A stretch of DNA of 13,017 nucleotides from SCQX01 sp035720945 (GTDB taxonomy: Bacteria; Pseudomonadota; Gammaproteobacteria; Burkholderiales; Burkholderiaceae_B), in assembly GCA_035720945.1 (NCBI GenBank), contig DASTNK010000031.1, positions 1 to 13,017 on the forward strand. The letters are read 5' to 3'. The notes below the pieces were generated by a model that ran no database searches, was not told where the DNA came from, and worked only from the letters and a program-made list of their open reading frames with translations. A program made the translations under genes and the position numbers. How positions within the stretch are numbered: the stretch's first letter is position 1; the number at the start of each line of letters is the position of its first letter. Below are positions 12,952-13,017 of this stretch, piece after piece.

Positions 12952-13017
12952 CAGCGGCCCCCGGTGATCATGTTGCCCAGATAGGCGCGCTTGACACGCT
13001 CGTCGGCCTTGATGGCC
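12951..13017 (-). CDS. livG: LivG-type ABC transporter ATP-binding protein, C-terminal end (partial)
   Basis: The frame enters from the right edge and ends with TGA at 12953-12951, one base overlapping the livF start. Only the last 21 residues are visible, ending ADERVKRAYLGNMITGGR. The AYLG motif after an acidic/basic helix is the usual C-terminus of LivG-family ATPases, and livG-livF is the normal order. The rest, together with the expected livH, livM and binding-protein genes, is outside the window. Confidence 0.78.
   Translation of the reverse strand, partial: AIKADERVKRAYLGNMITGGR

Noticed and set aside
1..13017. tRNA or rRNA genes, CRISPR arrays and insertion sequences
   Set aside because: None was seen: no cloverleaf-like segment, no regularly spaced repeats, and no transposase frame or IS-type terminal repeats. 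The single 20-bp inverted repeat at 6901-6951 is reported separately.

Overview
The window looks like a chromosomal segment of a GC-rich betaproteobacterium. The best fit is the Alcaligenaceae (the Bordetella/Achromobacter/Pusillimonas/Castellaniella group). This rests on remembered similarity of the ribosomal proteins, especially S3 with its arginine- and proline-rich tail ending in PAPEGE and L3 starting MSNPTPTPAA. No database search was run, so the genus is open.

Bases 1-5750 (+ strand) hold the end of an EF-Tu gene and the S10 ribosomal protein cluster: tuf (3' end), rpsJ, then rplC-rplD-rplW-rplB-rpsS-rplV-rpsC-rplP-rpmC-rpsQ. Gene order matches the classical S10 operon, but it is divided. 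A strong intrinsic terminator follows rpsJ, and rplC has its own extended -10 promoter and a leader of about 140 nt with three hairpins, one followed by a T-run. The cluster closes with a second strong terminator after rpsQ. rplN and the spc genes do not follow within the window.

Bases 5765-6951 are a small, visibly AT-richer toxin-antitoxin island. A complete brnT-brnA pair lies on the - strand; its promoter overlaps an inverted repeat and is placed so that brnT mRNA may be leaderless. On the + strand an intact hicB antitoxin gene follows what looks like a 3' remnant of hicA. The island ends in a 20-bp near-perfect inverted repeat that contains the last codons of hicB.

Bases 6993-13017 (- strand, transcribed right to left) look like a catabolic operon. 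In transcription order it has the end of livG and livF (branched-chain-amino-acid type ABC transporter ATPases), an M20-family carbamoylase/allantoate-amidohydrolase-type amidase, an M81 (MlrC-like) metallopeptidase, an AhpD-like CxxC peroxidase-related protein, and an aldehyde dehydrogenase closely resembling phosphonoacetaldehyde dehydrogenase PhnY. Together they suggest import of an amide- or ureido-containing small molecule, two hydrolytic steps, and oxidation of a released aldehyde. The substrate cannot be read from the sequence, and this combination is the best candidate here for an undescribed pathway.
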